NCBI GenBank assembly: GCA_964538085.1
Contig: CAZIDF010000015.1
Coordinates: forward strand, 23,622 to 87,621
Source: G020348385 sp964538085
GTDB taxonomy: Bacteria > Acidobacteriota > Aminicenantia > Aminicenantales > Aminicenantaceae
DNA: 64,000 nucleotides
Reading direction: 5' to 3'
The notes beneath the pieces were generated by a model, which was not told the DNA's origin, did no database searches, and worked only from the letters and a program-made list of their open reading frames with translations. Both the position numbers and the translations under genes were made by a program. This document shows, piece after piece, positions 33,994 through 42,963 of the stretch (within the stretch, counting starts at the first letter, position 1; each line of letters starts with the position of its first letter).

Positions 33994-34830
33994 ATGCCCA
34001 TTTCTTTGAAAAAAGCAAAAAGCTTCATCATTCTCCTATCCTTGATTTTTTGCCAGTTGGTGCTGATTTCTATTCAGGTCCCGATGGGTAATGAATCCAA
34101 TTACTTCGAACGCGTCGTATTTTCTGTTTTCTCTCCGATCAATAGTGGAGTCGTTTCCGTATTTCAGGGGATCGGAAACATATGGAAAAGCTACTTCGGC
34201 TTACACAAGGTGCAAAAAAACAATCAAAGACTGCAGGAGGAGGTATTTCGGCTCAACCAGGAAAATAGCCTTTTGCGGAGCATACTCCGCACTTACAGAA
34301 CGGAAAACAAAATGTTGGACCTTCTGAGTGAGTTTGAGGGAAGTATCATCCCCGCTCGGACTGTCGGGATGGATGCCAGCAATATCTGGAAATCTCTGAT
34401 GATCAATAAAGGCTCTTTGGATGGTGTGAAAAAAGACATGGTTGTGCTCGATAAAAATGGATATCTTGTGGGCCGGGTGGTCGACCCCATATCATTCAAA
34501 CAATCCCGTGTACAGATGATCACGGATAGCCAGAGTGGCGTATATGTGGTTCCACAGGATAAAAATGCCCCGGGCATAATAAATGGGCTGGGGAATGGAC
34601 AGTGCAAACTGGAATATATTATCGCCACCGATACTTTGATCGTGGAAGGGGACAGCCTGATCACGACTGGCTTCGATGGAATATATTTGCCGGGTATTCT
34701 CGTTGGGCATGTCATCTCGGTCAAGGAGAATATTTCACTTTTCAAAGAGATCAGGGTAGAGCCAGCCTTCAAAATACAAGATTTGGATTTATTGGCCATC
34801 ATCAAGGAAGATATCCACGACCTTTTTTAG
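33994..34830 (+). CDS. mreC: Rod shape-determining protein MreC
   Basis: The 278-residue protein has an N-terminal membrane segment (residues 10-26), a coiled coil (about 65-105, with QRLQEEVFRLNQENSLLRSI) and the MreC beta-domain (ARTVGMDASNIWKSLMINKGSLDGVKKDMVVLDKNGYLVGRV; LITTGFDGIYLPGILVGHV). MreC couples MreB to the wall synthases PBP2 and RodA in the periplasm. It is 18 nt after mreB and 8 nt before mreD. The ribosome site is weak (AGGGA). Confidence 0.95.
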   Translation: MPISLKKAKSFIILLSLIFCQLVLISIQVPMGNESNYFERVVFSVFSPINSGVVSVFQGIGNIWKSYFGLHKVQKNNQRLQEEVFRLNQENSLLRSILRTYRTENKMLDLLSEFEGSIIPARTVGMDASNIWKSLMINKGSLDGVKKDMVVLDKNGYLVGRVVDPISFKQSRVQMITDSQSGVYVVPQDKNAPGIINGLGNGQCKLEYIIATDTLIVEGDSLITTGFDGIYLPGILVGHVISVKENISLFKEIRVEPAFKIQDLDLLAIIKEDIHDLF

Positions 34831-34838
34831 ATAGAGCA

Positions 34839-35318
34839 ATGAAAGATTTTATCTGGATGTTCGTTTCCGTTCTCATCGCCTTCGTTTTATACACGCTTCT
34901 AGGAAAAATTTCTGTTTCTTTACTTTTGCTCGTGAATTTTTTCAGCTTGCTCGTGATTTATTTCGCATTAAAGAAAGGCGAGATCTATGGCGCTTGTTTG
35001 GGCACAATCTGTGGACTTCTCCAAGACTCCTTTTCCCTGAGCGTTTTTGGAGTAGCCGGTATCGCAAAGACGATCATCGGCTTTTTCGCAGGATATATTT
35101 CAGGCAAGATCAATGTAACCTCTGTGAGACGAAGCTTTGTCTTCGTTTTTGTACTTCTTTGCATGGAACTTCTGATCTGGGCGTTTTTGTATTCCTTTAT
35201 TTTTTCGGAAAGAGTGAACACAGGAGGAGGCTTGATCTTTTTTCAGCCCTTGATCACAGCCGCAGTTGGATCGTTGGCCTATCGGTTTCTTCTCAAACAG
35301 AATAGATCGAAAATGTAG
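34839..35318 (+). CDS. mreD: Rod shape-determining protein MreD
   Basis: This 159-residue, strongly hydrophobic protein has about five membrane segments and the MreD pattern YGACLGTICGLLQDSFSLSVFGVAG. The start is the ATG at 34839, 8 nt after mreC. The frame is open upstream to 34602 but that part is the shadow of mreC. It is a membrane component of the elongasome without known enzymatic activity. Confidence 0.92.
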   Translation: MKDFIWMFVSVLIAFVLYTLLGKISVSLLLLVNFFSLLVIYFALKKGEIYGACLGTICGLLQDSFSLSVFGVAGIAKTIIGFFAGYISGKINVTSVRRSFVFVFVLLCMELLIWAFLYSFIFSERVNTGGGLIFFQPLITAAVGSLAYRFLLKQNRSKM

Positions 35319-35325
35319 ATAGGAG

Positions 35326-37116
35326 ATGAAAAAAGAAAAAAAAATCTATGAAGATCTTACTCCTTTTCAGGTTAAAGCCCAGATAACCTTAATTTTCGTT
35401 GCCTTTTTATTTCTTTTCCTGACATTTTTTTTGTGGAAGGTCCAAATCCTCGATTACACAAAATATTGGAGACAATCTGAGGCGAATCGAATAAGGGAGA
35501 TCATACTTCCTCCTCAAAGAGGTCTGATCAAAGACAGAAACGGCGAAATCCTGGCTACCAATGTCGCTTCCTTTCAAGTCGCTATAATTCGTGAAAACAG
35601 CCGAGATATCGATCGATCTTACCAGCGGATCGCCCAGTTGCTCGACCTGGAACTTCCTGTTTTGCAAGAGAGGATCGACAAATACCGTTTTCTTCCGGAA
35701 TTTCAGCCGATCGTGATCAAAGATAATCTCGAGCTCAAGGAAGTCTCGCAAGTCAAAGCGAGACAGGAAGAGTTTCCTGAACTGGTTATCCAGGCTGGAC
35801 CCAGGAGAAAATATCTGTACCAGACGCTTGCAGCTCATGTTATCGGGTATTTACAGGAGATCTCCCAAATTGAGATCGGCGAATCTGGCCGAAATAGACG
35901 TCTGGGTGATCTTGTAGGGAAAACTGGCATCGAGAGAGAGTATGAGCATCTTCTCGTTGGTAAGGAAGGCCGAATTCTAGAAATTGTCGACAGTCTGGGA
36001 AGACGAAGGGGCGAGATTTCCAGAGTGGACCCCGTTCCCGGCCAAAATATCGACCTTACTTTGGATTTTGCCCTTCAAAGCAAAGCTGAGGAGCTCCTCG
36101 AGGGGAAGGAAGGAGCTGTGGTGGTGTTGGATCCAAGGACCGGAGAAATCTTGGCCTTGGCTAGCTTTCCGACCTTCGATCCGAACAAGTTCATAAGCCG
36201 ATTTTCGCCAGAGGAATGGCTCACATTGCTCAAAGATCCAGAATTTCCTCTAGAAAATAGGGCTATCCGGGGTCTTTATGCGCCTGGTTCTATTTTCAAA
36301 CTCACCATGGCTTTGGGAGCGCTAGATTCTCGAGTCGTCAACGAATGGAAAACATTCTATTGTACCGGTTCGACGCGCATTTATGGGCATCCCTTTTCTT
36401 GCTGGTTCAAGGGAGGACATGGTTCGGTTAACCTTTCCAACGCGATCAAACACTCCTGCAATATCTATTTCTACCAAGTTGGAAAATTGATGGGAATCCA
36501 GGAGATCGCTAAATATGCGAGGATGTTGGGCTTGGGAGCCCTGACGGGGATCGATTTACCCGGAGAAAAGGCAGGACTGGTGCCCGATCCAGAATGGAAG
36601 AGAAGGGTTAGAAATGAGCCTTGGTATCCAGGGGAAACCATCTCTGTATCCATTGGGCAAGGACCGATCCAGGTAACCCCTCTTCAGATGGCTGCTCAGA
36701 CCGCGCTTATAGCCAACAGGGGAACTGGAATAGTCCCTTATCTTTTCCGAAAGAATCTTACGGAGCGTAAAGAAGCAGCGCATGTCGATATTCAAGAAAC
36801 GGTCTTCGAAAAAGTCATAACAGGAATGTGGAGATCGGTTAATGAGAATGGTACCGGGAGAGCTGCCATGGTTCAGGGGCTTGATGTTTGTGGGAAAACA
36901 GGATCCACTCAAGTGGTAAGCACGGCAACGGCAGAAAAACTTGGCGAGGATAAAAAAATCGTCAGAACCCACTCCTGGTTTTCAGGCTTTGCCCCGAAAG
37001 ATGATCCTGAGATTGTCATCACCATACTTGTGGAATACGGCGGGATGGGAGGAGCGACAGCAGCTCCACTCGCCAAGGAGATTTTTCGTCTGTACCGAGA
37101 AAATCATGATCGATAG
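35326..37116 (+). CDS. mrdA: Penicillin-binding protein 2 (peptidoglycan transpeptidase)
   Basis: The 596-residue protein is a class B PBP of the elongasome: cytoplasmic tail, one membrane segment (residues 22-40), dimerisation domain with PQRGLIKDRNGEILATN, and transpeptidase domain. The active site motifs are GSIFKLTMA (SxxK), HSCNIYF (SxN) and CGKTGSTQ (KTG). It cross-links peptidoglycan with RodA as glycosyltransferase partner. It lies 7 nt after mreD and overlaps rodA by 11 nt. Confidence 0.97.
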   Translation: MKKEKKIYEDLTPFQVKAQITLIFVAFLFLFLTFFLWKVQILDYTKYWRQSEANRIREIILPPQRGLIKDRNGEILATNVASFQVAIIRENSRDIDRSYQRIAQLLDLELPVLQERIDKYRFLPEFQPIVIKDNLELKEVSQVKARQEEFPELVIQAGPRRKYLYQTLAAHVIGYLQEISQIEIGESGRNRRLGDLVGKTGIEREYEHLLVGKEGRILEIVDSLGRRRGEISRVDPVPGQNIDLTLDFALQSKAEELLEGKEGAVVVLDPRTGEILALASFPTFDPNKFISRFSPEEWLTLLKDPEFPLENRAIRGLYAPGSIFKLTMALGALDSRVVNEWKTFYCTGSTRIYGHPFSCWFKGGHGSVNLSNAIKHSCNIYFYQVGKLMGIQEIAKYARMLGLGALTGIDLPGEKAGLVPDPEWKRRVRNEPWYPGETISVSIGQGPIQVTPLQMAAQTALIANRGTGIVPYLFRKNLTERKEAAHVDIQETVFEKVITGMWRSVNENGTGRAAMVQGLDVCGKTGSTQVVSTATAEKLGEDKKIVRTHSWFSGFAPKDDPEIVITILVEYGGMGGATAAPLAKEIFRLYRENHDR

Positions 37117-38197
37117 AAATCAACTGAGGAACATCGATTGGGGATTGATCGGGCTTCTGATCCTCAACGCTGCCATAGGCATAGCTTTTATCTACAGCAG
37201 TTCGCATTATTTGCCGGGAAATTATGCTCTCAAACAATTTTTCTGGTTCCTTGCAGCGTTGGCGGGCCTGTTTGTGCTTTTATCCATCAATTACAGAGTG
37301 TTGGTTGCCTATTCTCTGTATTTTTATACGGTGGCCATCATCATTCTTGCAAGTGTATTGCTGTTCGGCAGGCTAACGGCTGGAACCAAGAGTTGGATCG
37401 TTCTCCCGTTTTTTCAGATTCAGCCCTCTGAGATCACGAAAATATTGGTGATATTGGTCCTGGCGCACATATTTTCTTCTTACACAAAAAGCTCCCTCTC
37501 TTTGGGCCATGGCCTTCTCAGCATTCTGGTCGTAGGGGTTCCCATATTGTTGGTGGGACTGCAACCCGATTTGGGGACAGCTCTTACATATCTTCCGATT
37601 TTATTGGCTGTTTTTGTCGTTGTGGGTTTGAAAAAAAGAACGGTCATCGTTCTGGTAATATTGGCCCTATTGTTGGGAGTTCTTGGGTGGAGTGTGTTTC
37701 TCAAACAGTACCAAAAAGAAAGGATCACGACACTCCTTTCACCTGGAAAAGATCCTTTGGGCGCAGGGTATCAAACCATCCAATCCAAGATCGCCATCGG
37801 TTCGGGCGGTTTTCTGGGAAAAGGATTTAAAAAGGGAACACAAAGCCAGCTCAGATTTCTTCCTGCCAGGCATACAGATTTCATCTTTTCTGTGATCGGC
37901 GAGGAATTTGGGTTTGTCGGAGTTGTAGGCACATTCCTGCTCTATTTTTTATTCCTCGCTCGACTTTTTCAATCTGTGTCAAAGGCAAGAGACCGAGAAG
38001 GCGTGTTTATCACCTATATGGTTTCGGTGATGATCGCATTCCAGTTTTTCGTCAATGTTTCGATGACCATCGGACTTTTTCCGATTGCAGGCGTTCCGCT
38101 TCCCTTGATCAGCTATGGAGGATCTTCCTTGATCGCGAATTTTCTGGCCATCTCTCTTGTCATCAATGTCCGGATGAGAAGGTTTGTCAATGTCTGA
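37106..38197 (+). CDS. rodA: Peptidoglycan glycosyltransferase RodA
   Basis: RodA is the SEDS-family polymerase that works with PBP2. The 363-residue protein has about ten membrane segments and SEDS motifs: GRLTAGTKSWIVLPFFQIQPSEITKI, LQPDLGTALTYLPI, LPARHTDFIFSVIGEEFGFVG and GVPLPLISYGGSSLIANF. The start at 37106 lies 11 nt inside mrdA. The upstream open frame from 36941 is rejected because it is antiphase to the PBP coding sequence. It is followed 21 nt later by the radical SAM gene. Confidence 0.96.
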   Translation: MIDRNQLRNIDWGLIGLLILNAAIGIAFIYSSSHYLPGNYALKQFFWFLAALAGLFVLLSINYRVLVAYSLYFYTVAIIILASVLLFGRLTAGTKSWIVLPFFQIQPSEITKILVILVLAHIFSSYTKSSLSLGHGLLSILVVGVPILLVGLQPDLGTALTYLPILLAVFVVVGLKKRTVIVLVILALLLGVLGWSVFLKQYQKERITTLLSPGKDPLGAGYQTIQSKIAIGSGGFLGKGFKKGTQSQLRFLPARHTDFIFSVIGEEFGFVGVVGTFLLYFLFLARLFQSVSKARDREGVFITYMVSVMIAFQFFVNVSMTIGLFPIAGVPLPLISYGGSSLIANFLAISLVINVRMRRFVNV

Positions 38198-38218
38198 TAC
38201 GAGGAATCTGAAATTGAG

Positions 38219-40765
38219 ATGATAAAGTGGGATGACTTGGAAGAAATTCTTCAAAAAGTGGAGAAACCCGGCCGATATTTGGGAGGAGAGTGGAATGCTG
38301 TCAAAAAGGATCCCAGCGGGATTGAAACGAAGATAGCCCTGGCGTTTCCGGATCTGTATGAAGTCGGCATGTCCTACCTCGGACAAAAAATTCTCTACCA
38401 TATCCTGAATTCGCAGCCTCACATCTTGGCCGAACGGGTTTTTGCCCCCTGGCCAGATTTTGAACATGAACTCAGATCCCGAAATATGCCGCTTTTTTCG
38501 CTGGAAAACAGGATCCCGCTCGGTCGATTCGACATCATCGGCTTTTCTCTTTTGTATGAACTTAATTATTCCAACATCCTCACCATGCTCGATCTTGGAG
38601 GCATTCCGCTTTTTGCCGATAAAAGAGATCGAAACCATGCGTTGGTGATCGCTGGAGGACCGGCCGTATTCAATCCAGAGCCTCTTGCCGATTATTTCGA
38701 CCTTTTTGTGATAGGAGATGGCGAGGAGGCCATTTTAGAAATTATTGAGGGTTATGTCTTTTTTAAAAAGAAATCAGGAAATAAAAAAACCCTGTTGAGG
38801 GAACTGTCAAAAATCAGGGGTGTCTATGTCCCCTCATTGTATGTTCCATATCGGCCTAAAAATATTCCCCTATTGGCGGTTCGGCCGCAAGAAGGAAATC
38901 CTGCCAAAGTCAAAAAAAGAGTGCTGTTATCTTTCCACGAGGCTCCGTTCCCAGAGGATATTGTCGTTCCCCACATCCAAGTCATATTCGACCGAGTGGC
39001 TTGGGAAGTGGCCAGAGGATGTCCCCAGAATTGCCGGTTTTGTCAAGCTTCGAGCATTTATTTTCCGCCGCGTGTAAAAGATCCTTCTTCTGTGATCGAA
39101 GGAATTTTGAATAGCGTGCGCTCCACGGGTTATGATGCCGTATCTCTGACATCTTTATCGGTGAGCGATTATCCCTATCTCGAAAGTGTAGTTCGAACCC
39201 TGATGAAGGAATTGGAAAAGCGGAAGGTTTCCCTCTCTTTGTCATCTCTCAGGCCCAAAGGATTGACCTCCGAGATAGTCGAAAACATCGTCAAAGTGAA
39301 AAAAACTGGATTTACCCTCGTACCTGAAGCGGGTACAGAGAGATTGCGCGGCGTGATCAATAAATGCCTAACGGACGATGAAATCAGGGAAGCGGCGGAA
39401 AATGCTTTTTCCCAAGGCTGGAAACGGCTCAAACTGTATTTTATGATCGGCCTTCCTACAGAAAAGGAGGAGGATCTTTTAGGTATCGTGGATGTTGTGC
39501 GAGAGATCCACCAAATAGGGAGAAAGATCTTGAGAAGATCTCCCCAGATCAATCTCAGCATTTCTTCTTTTATTCCTAAGCCGCATACACCCTTCCAGTG
39601 GCTCCGGATGGAAGGGGAGGAGATTCTGCAAGAGAAATTCCAATTTATATTATCGCGTTTGAAAAAATTTCCTTCCATTAGATTGAAACGGGATTCATTG
39701 GAGCGCTCGGTTCTTGAAGGCATATTTTCCAGGGGAGATAGGCGATTGAATGCTGTTCTCCACCAGGCTTGGGTGAGGGGAGCTCGGTTTGATAGCTGGA
39801 ATGACCTGTTTCGATTCCCGATCTGGGAGGAGGCCTTTGAATCGGAGCGCATAGATTTCCGAGAATATCTTACGGAGCTGGACATAAAAGGTGTTCTTCC
39901 CTGGGACCACATTGACACAGGCTTGAAGAAAAATCATTTGCAGGAAGAGCTCAAATTGGCATGGGAGGGAAAATCGAGCCCTCCCTGTACGGAAAAAGAT
40001 TGTGAGATTTGTCAGGGATGTTCTCTTCCGAAATTCGATGCAAAAAGATTTGATGAGGGTATTTACCCAGTCCAAGAGGATTCACGGCATTTGGGAGAGC
40101 GGACAGAACAGGTCCGCAGATACATGGTAGCCTACCGGAAAATGGGTCAAGCACGCTATTTATCCCAATTAGACTTGAACAATTCGATACAGCAAGGATT
40201 CCGGAGAGCCGGAATCCCTGTTCTGTACTCGCAGGGATTCCATCCCAAGATGTTGATTTCTTATCCACCAGCTCTTCCACTGGGAATGGCAGGCCTGGCT
40301 GAATGGATCGAGTTCAAATCCCGATATCTTATGACAAAGGATGAGTTCGTGGCCCGTATCAATCCGGCTATGCTCGAGGGGATCGAGTTTTTTAATTTTC
40401 ATTTGGAGGATGAATCGGAGCCTTCGATGAACAAGAAGATTCGTGCCTTTGTTTATTCTCTTGACTTGCTGAATAAAAGGGTAAAAGAGGCAGTAAAAAG
40501 CCTTACAGGGCGTGTGAGAAAAGGAGACAGGTATTTCGATCAGGTAAAAAAGATGACCGAGGATTATGTCAAGAAGATCGATGAATATATGCTGGATAGT
40601 ATTTCTGTGGACGAAAAGGAAGGAAAACTGTTGATGATGATAAAAAATCCTCCTCAAAAAGGCGGAAAGCCCCAAGAGATCGTGGCCTCTATCTTTGGCC
40701 TGGAAAATCCAGTTTTTTTGATGGCGCGTGAGCAAATCATTATCGATGATGTTGAGACGGCCTAA
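38219..40765 (+). CDS. Radical SAM protein (TIGR03960) fused to DUF2344
   Basis: The 848-residue protein has three parts: an N-terminal B12-binding-like Rossmann region (LAFPDLYEVGMSYLGQKILYHILN...GGPAVFNPEPLADYFDLFVIGDGEEA), a radical SAM core with CPQNCRFC near residue 265, and a C-terminal DUF2344 domain (RYMVAYRKMGQARYLSQLD...QGFHPKMLISYPPALPLG). In many bacteria the two are separate or fused and sit beside mreBCD, rodA or rng, but the reaction is unknown. Methylthiotransferase- or tRNA-type modification has been proposed only by fold. It is co-directional with rodA and likely the last gene of that operon. Confidence 0.88.
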   Translation: MIKWDDLEEILQKVEKPGRYLGGEWNAVKKDPSGIETKIALAFPDLYEVGMSYLGQKILYHILNSQPHILAERVFAPWPDFEHELRSRNMPLFSLENRIPLGRFDIIGFSLLYELNYSNILTMLDLGGIPLFADKRDRNHALVIAGGPAVFNPEPLADYFDLFVIGDGEEAILEIIEGYVFFKKKSGNKKTLLRELSKIRGVYVPSLYVPYRPKNIPLLAVRPQEGNPAKVKKRVLLSFHEAPFPEDIVVPHIQVIFDRVAWEVARGCPQNCRFCQASSIYFPPRVKDPSSVIEGILNSVRSTGYDAVSLTSLSVSDYPYLESVVRTLMKELEKRKVSLSLSSLRPKGLTSEIVENIVKVKKTGFTLVPEAGTERLRGVINKCLTDDEIREAAENAFSQGWKRLKLYFMIGLPTEKEEDLLGIVDVVREIHQIGRKILRRSPQINLSISSFIPKPHTPFQWLRMEGEEILQEKFQFILSRLKKFPSIRLKRDSLERSVLEGIFSRGDRRLNAVLHQAWVRGARFDSWNDLFRFPIWEEAFESERIDFREYLTELDIKGVLPWDHIDTGLKKNHLQEELKLAWEGKSSPPCTEKDCEICQGCSLPKFDAKRFDEGIYPVQEDSRHLGERTEQVRRYMVAYRKMGQARYLSQLDLNNSIQQGFRRAGIPVLYSQGFHPKMLISYPPALPLGMAGLAEWIEFKSRYLMTKDEFVARINPAMLEGIEFFNFHLEDESEPSMNKKIRAFVYSLDLLNKRVKEAVKSLTGRVRKGDRYFDQVKKMTEDYVKKIDEYMLDSISVDEKEGKLLMMIKNPPQKGGKPQEIVASIFGLENPVFLMAREQIIIDDVETA

Positions 40766-40773
40766 CGTCGTGA

Positions 40774-40802
40774 TTGACAGAGGGAGGAGTTTTCAGTATA
40801 AG
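40774..40802 (+). promoter_or_regulatory. Predicted promoter of the acyl-CoA dehydrogenase gene
   Basis: A perfect TTGACA (40774-40779), a 17-nt spacer and TATAAG (40797-40802) lie 52 nt before the GTG start. It separates this gene from the mre-radical SAM operon. Confidence 0.65.
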
Positions 40803-40854
40803 ACATTTTTGGCCATTAGTAAGATTTTTTTTATTCTGGCCCAAGGAGGAAAGA

Positions 40855-42006
40855 GTGATTGATTTTAGCCTTACCGAAGAACAGATCGCCCTTCAAGAGA
40901 TGAGTCGTGAATTTGCAGAGAAGGAAATGAAGCCCAAAGCAGCCAAGTATGACAAGGGTGATGAGTTTTCCGAAGATGTCATGAAAAAGGCGTTCGAAGT
41001 GGGTTTCCTCACATGCACGATCCCCAAAGAATACGGGGGCGGAGGGCTTTCTGATGTGGATACTGTCATCATCAGTGAAGAACTAGCTGCCGGATGCGCA
41101 GGAATGTACACCACCATGATGGTCAATGCCTTGGCCTACACTCCGATCATCCGTTTCGGAACCGATGAGCAAAAAAAGAAATACCTCACTCCTCACACAG
41201 AGAAGATGTCTTTTGCCGCATTCTGTCTGACTGAGAGGGAAGCAGGCTCGGATGCGGGGTCCTTGAAAACCAAAGCCATAAAAAATGGCGATGAATACAT
41301 TATCAACGGATCCAAGTGTTTTATATCCAACGGAGGGATCGCCGGCATGTACACGGTATTTGCTTTGACAGATCCAGGGAAAGGTGCCCGTGGAATGAGT
41401 GCTTTTATCGTGCCTCGTGAGACGCCCGGCATTTCGATCGGAAAAGAAGAGGATAAAATGGGGCACCGAGCCTCGAACACGGTGGAGCTTTTTTTTGAGG
41501 ATGTTAGGGTTCCTGCCGAAAATCTTCTGGCTAAAGAGGGCATGGGATTCATCATTGCCATGAGGACGCTGGACCATACCCGGGCTCCTGTTGGAGCGGC
41601 TGGTGTCGGGGTTGCCAGAGCGGCGATGGAATATGCCATCGAATATGCCAAAACAAGAATCCAGTTCGGCAAACCCGTTGCTCTGTATCAGAACACTTCA
41701 TTCAAGATCGCGCAAATGGCCACAGAAATAGATGCAGCCCGACAGCTTGTTTGGCGTGCAGCATGGATGATGGACCAGGGAAAGCCTTGTGGAAAAGAGT
41801 CTGCTATGGCCAAGATGTACGGTTCGGATATAGCCATGAAGGTTACGACAGACGCCCTGCAGATTTTTGGCGGATACGGGTACATGAAGGATTACCCGAT
41901 GGAAAAGTTGATGAGGGACGCAAAGCTGCTTCAGATCTATGAAGGAACGAACGAGATCCAGAGATTGGTCATCTCTAGAGAGGTTATCGGACCGATCAAA
42001 AAATAA
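40855..42006 (+). CDS. Short-chain-type acyl-CoA dehydrogenase
   Basis: The 383-residue flavoprotein oxidises an acyl-CoA to the trans-2-enoyl-CoA. Family landmarks are AAFCLTEREAGSDAGSL, the RIQFGKPVALYQ helix, QIFGGYGYMKDYPMEKLMRD and the catalytic base in LQIYEGTNEIQ, the Glu position used by short- and medium-chain enzymes. Butyryl- or isobutyryl-CoA is a reasonable substrate but unproven. No etfAB genes are adjacent. The start is a GTG at 40855, preceded by AAGGAGG. This gives the standard length, whereas the longer open frame from 40774 contains the promoter. Confidence 0.93.
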   Translation: MIDFSLTEEQIALQEMSREFAEKEMKPKAAKYDKGDEFSEDVMKKAFEVGFLTCTIPKEYGGGGLSDVDTVIISEELAAGCAGMYTTMMVNALAYTPIIRFGTDEQKKKYLTPHTEKMSFAAFCLTEREAGSDAGSLKTKAIKNGDEYIINGSKCFISNGGIAGMYTVFALTDPGKGARGMSAFIVPRETPGISIGKEEDKMGHRASNTVELFFEDVRVPAENLLAKEGMGFIIAMRTLDHTRAPVGAAGVGVARAAMEYAIEYAKTRIQFGKPVALYQNTSFKIAQMATEIDAARQLVWRAAWMMDQGKPCGKESAMAKMYGSDIAMKVTTDALQIFGGYGYMKDYPMEKLMRDAKLLQIYEGTNEIQRLVISREVIGPIKK

Positions 42007-42155
42007 AAAAAAATATTTCTGCTGTTTTTGGGATTATAGCCAGGTGTCCATACGAGCAAACAAATTTTTCGACAAAAAAAAATTAAAAATAATCGAAAGA
42101 GAGATAAAGGCGGGTTTGTAGGAAAGAATTTCGATATTAACCAGAAACGGATTTC

Positions 42156-42554
42156 CTACGGGATTTCTTCTTCTGTGAAATATTCGGGGATGATGCCTAT
42201 GACTTCCACACCAGCTCCTTTTGCGAGGTCCAGGAGTTCAACTATTTTGCCATAAGAAAGCTTAGCATCGGCTCGAATGAATGCAGTCTTTTCCTGACGA
42301 GTGGCGAAGATTCTCCTTAGTTCGTCTCCCACGTCGGCAATGTTCCACTGTTCTTTATTGATATCTACTCGATCACCTTTAAACAAGGTCAGAACGATCA
42401 GACTCCCGGGGGTTGAACTAGTATCCGTCGAAGTTTCAGGGAGTTTGATATCGAATCCTTTTTGAGCTTGGGGTGTTAGAACCATGAAAATGATGATGAG
42501 AACCAATAAGACATCGCATAAGGGGACCACATTGGGTTCTGCATTTCCGGACAT
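42156..42554 (-). CDS. ExbD/TolR-family protein
   Basis: The 132-residue protein has a short cytoplasmic N-terminus, one membrane helix (PLCDVLLVLIIIFMVLTP) with the essential ExbD/TolR aspartate, and a periplasmic domain. These proteins pair with ExbB/TolQ to use the proton gradient for TonB or Tol functions. No ExbB/TolQ, TonB or TolB gene is present nearby, so the partner must be encoded elsewhere. The ATG at 42554 follows AAGGAGG at 5-nt spacing. A frame open to 42602 has no ribosome site. Confidence 0.88.
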   Translation of the reverse strand: MSGNAEPNVVPLCDVLLVLIIIFMVLTPQAQKGFDIKLPETSTDTSSTPGSLIVLTLFKGDRVDINKEQWNIADVGDELRRIFATRQEKTAFIRADAKLSYGKIVELLDLAKGAGVEVIGIIPEYFTEEEIP

Positions 42555-42590
42555 AACTTCCTCCTTGTATTCTCCGTTCTGTAGCCATTT

Positions 42591-42620
42591 ATTGTATGAC
42601 ACTCACTTTGTGTTTGTCAA
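42591..42620 (-). promoter_or_regulatory. Predicted promoter of the ExbD gene
   Basis: On the minus strand a perfect TTGACA (42615-42620), an 18-nt spacer and TACAAT (42591-42596) precede the gene by 36 nt. Confidence 0.6.
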
Positions 42621-42639
42621 TGTTAAAAAACTTGAGAAA

Positions 42640-42668
42640 TTGATTTTTTTTGTTTGGAAATGTATATT
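42640..42668 (+). promoter_or_regulatory. Predicted promoter of the TIGR04076 gene
   Basis: TTGATT (42640-42645), a 17-nt spacer and TATATT (42663-42668) precede the gene by 25 nt, back to back with the ExbD promoter only 19 bp away. Confidence 0.55.
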
Positions 42669-42693
42669 GATGGCATAACAAAAAGGAGGAAAA

Positions 42694-42963
42694 ATGAAGG
42701 AACTGAAGGTCGAAGTCACAGAGATAATCGAACGGTGCGGAGCCAGGCACAAAGTCGGAGATTCTTTTTATATCCGAGGAGAAGGAACCATCGAGATCCC
42801 TGAAGGAAAAAAAATCTGCCTGTATGCCTTGAACAGCCTTTTTCCTTTCCTGACTGCTAAACAAAGAGAGGACGAACTCCCCCATGATGATTGGATCGCA
42901 GAGACAGAAAACCTGTGCTGTCCTGATCCCAAAGGCGTTATATTCAAAGTCAGCCGAATCTAG
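42694..42963 (+). CDS. TIGR04076 family small protein
   Basis: The 89-residue protein follows the TIGR04076 pattern: VTEIIERCGARHKVGDSFYIRGEGTIEIPEGKKICLYALNSLFPFL, then a C-terminal CCPDPKGVIFKVSR. Members are common in anaerobes, contain conserved cysteines and have no known function. AAAGGAGG precedes the ATG. The last 4 nt overlap the end of cstA on the other strand. It is preceded by a good promoter and seems to be a single-gene transcript. Confidence 0.8.
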   Translation: MKELKVEVTEIIERCGARHKVGDSFYIRGEGTIEIPEGKKICLYALNSLFPFLTAKQREDELPHDDWIAETENLCCPDPKGVIFKVSRI

